From positions 186,001 through 250,000 of the forward strand of contig NZ_UNOZ01000017.1 in the NCBI RefSeq assembly GCF_900536025.1: 64,000 nucleotides of DNA. Reading direction: 5' to 3'. Position numbers and translations under genes: made by a program. How positions within the stretch are numbered: position 1 is the stretch's first letter; each line of letters starts with the position of its first letter. Positions 63,173 to 64,000 of this stretch are shown in pieces. Source of the DNA: Pseudomonas reidholzensis (lineage in GTDB: Bacteria; Pseudomonadota; Gammaproteobacteria; Pseudomonadales; Pseudomonadaceae). Under the pieces are notes generated by a model that was not told the DNA's origin, did no database searches, and was given only the letters and a program-made list of their open reading frames with translations.

Positions 63173-64000
63173 CAGGTCGGGTCAAACAGGCCAGTGGAAA
63201 GATAACGATCACCGCGATCACAGATGATCGCAACCATCACGGCGTTTTCCACTTCCTGGGACAGGCGCAACATGCCGGCCACTGCACCACCAGAGGACAC
63301 ACCGCAGAAAATGCCCTCTTCACGGGCAAGGCGGCGGGTGATGTCTTCGGCTTCGGCCTGGGACATGTCCATCACGCGGTCAACGCGGGTGGCGTCGAAG
63401 ATCTTTGGCAGATACTCCTCGGGCCAGCGGCGGATGCCTGGGATCGACGAGCCGTCCATCGGTTGCAGGCCGACGATCTGCACCGCCGGGTTCTGCTCCT
63501 TGAGGTACTGCGAGCAGCCCATGATGGTGCCGGTGGTGCCCATCGAGCTGACGAAATGGGTGATGCTGCCGCCGGTCTGCTGCCAGATTTCCGGGCCGGT
63601 GCTGGTGTAGTGGGCGATCGGGTTGTCGCCGTTGGCGAACTGATCGAGGACCAGCCCGCGGCCTTCGGCCTGGAGCTTCTCGGCCAGGTCTCGGGCGCCT
63701 TCCATGCCCTCTTCCTTGCTGACCAGGATCAGCTCGGCGCCGTACGCGGTCATCGCCGCCTTGCGTTCGGCGGTGGAGTTGTCGGGCATGATCAGGATCA
63801 TCTTGTAACCCTTGATCGCGGCCGCCATGGCCAGGGCGATACCGGTGTTGCCGGAGGTCGCTTCGATCAACGTGTCGCCGGGCTTGATCTGGTTGCGCAG
63901 TTCGGCGCGGGTGATCATCGACAGCGCCGGGCGGTCCTTGACCGAGCCGGCGGGGTTGTTGCCTTCGAGCTTGAGCAACAGGGTATTGCTGGTTTCCCCT
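63172..64000 (-). CDS. cysM: Cysteine synthase B (CysM), 5' end outside window
   Basis: The C-terminal 275 codons of a PLP-dependent O-acetylserine sulfhydrylase. The PLP lysine is in [20 protein letters not shown] (phosphate loop of the substrate) and the G-T-T-G-T-I-M-G glycine loop for the cofactor phosphate are visible. CysM accepts thiosulfate or sulfide. The end S-T-G-L-F is usual. cysM-rlmD-relA-mazG is the standard Pseudomonas order. Confidence 0.95.
   Translation of the reverse strand, partial: GETSNTLLLKLEGNNPAGSVKDRPALSMITRAELRNQIKPGDTLIEATSGNTGIALAMAAAIKGYKMILIMPDNSTAERKAAMTAYGAELILVSKEEGMEGARDLAEKLQAEGRGLVLDQFANGDNPIAHYTSTGPEIWQQTGGSITHFVSSMGTTGTIMGCSQYLKEQNPAVQIVGLQPMDGSSIPGIRRWPEEYLPKIFDATRVDRVMDMSQAEAEDITRRLAREEGIFCGVSSGGAVAGMLRLSQEVENAVMVAIICDRGDRYLSTGLFDPT

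Overview
The window looks like a chromosomal segment of a Pseudomonas of the P. putida group. The evidence is the high GC content, Pseudomonas-type REP palindromes (core GCGGGCAAGCCCGCTCC) between many genes, the cysM-rlmD-relA-mazG order at the right end, and typical pseudomonad families (LpxO, OprD porin, DUF3077, FecI/FecR/receptor signalling set). It has no rRNA, tRNA, prophage, IS transposase or CRISPR array that I could find. Both ends cut a gene: a TonB-dependent receptor on the left and cysM on the right.

Left third (1-28.7 kb). The partial receptor is followed by a bile-acid/Na+ symporter-family carrier, a class C beta-lactamase, and a small conserved gene behind a strongly folded leader. 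Next come an array of 18-bp repeats joined to the first copy of a structured dispersed repeat, small conserved genes (YbjQ family), and an EamA exporter. A probable catabolic cassette follows: class II aldolase and periplasmic binding protein on one strand, an Fe-S flavoprotein oxidoreductase plus XRE-cupin regulator on the other, with a 29-bp palindrome between them. After it are a PstS-OmpA fusion behind a three-repeat Pho box, a TerC protein, an acyl-CoA dehydrogenase/LysR pair and an orphan cysteine desulfurase. The rest is regulator-plus-target pairs: MFS/LysR, AraC/LysE, SotB, NfsB, Zn-alcohol dehydrogenase/AraC, and TetR/quinone reductase.

Middle (28.7-48.5 kb). This part is centred on TonB-linked uptake. 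A Fur-box ECF sigma/anti-sigma pair precedes an STN-domain siderophore receptor with its own Fur box. After ThpR, LpxO, an AhpD-like protein, a GNAT protein and a small outer-membrane barrel comes a cobalamin riboswitch in front of a second TonB receptor. About 6.5 kb further a second cobalamin riboswitch leads a tightly packed five-gene operon: binding protein, FecCD permease, ATPase, pseudoazurin and OprD-family porin. Between the two lies a lower-GC accessory patch with a DMT-family transporter and DUF6124/DUF3077-type small genes, bordered by a MITE-like element.

Right part (48.5-64 kb). It holds the second MITE-like element, a GNAT protein, a lipoprotein, a dCACHE-GGDEF protein, UV-damage endonuclease UvsE, an orphan ParA with a candidate Pho box, a DUF2946/TonB-receptor pair, two more copies of the dispersed repeat, a 60-residue protein behind a 20-bp palindrome, and the housekeeping block DUF2058, mazG, relA, rlmD and cysM.

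The most interesting undescribed material is non-coding: (i) a dispersed repeat of up to about 390 bp, four copies, with an RNA-like hairpin whose stem changes by paired substitutions and an upstream GATCTTGATCT array; (ii) two copies of an inverted-repeat element of about 290 bp with a conserved 106-bp centre; (iii) several strong palindromes that look like unassigned operators. The cobalamin-riboswitch operon that includes a cupredoxin and a porin is the most unusual gene system.
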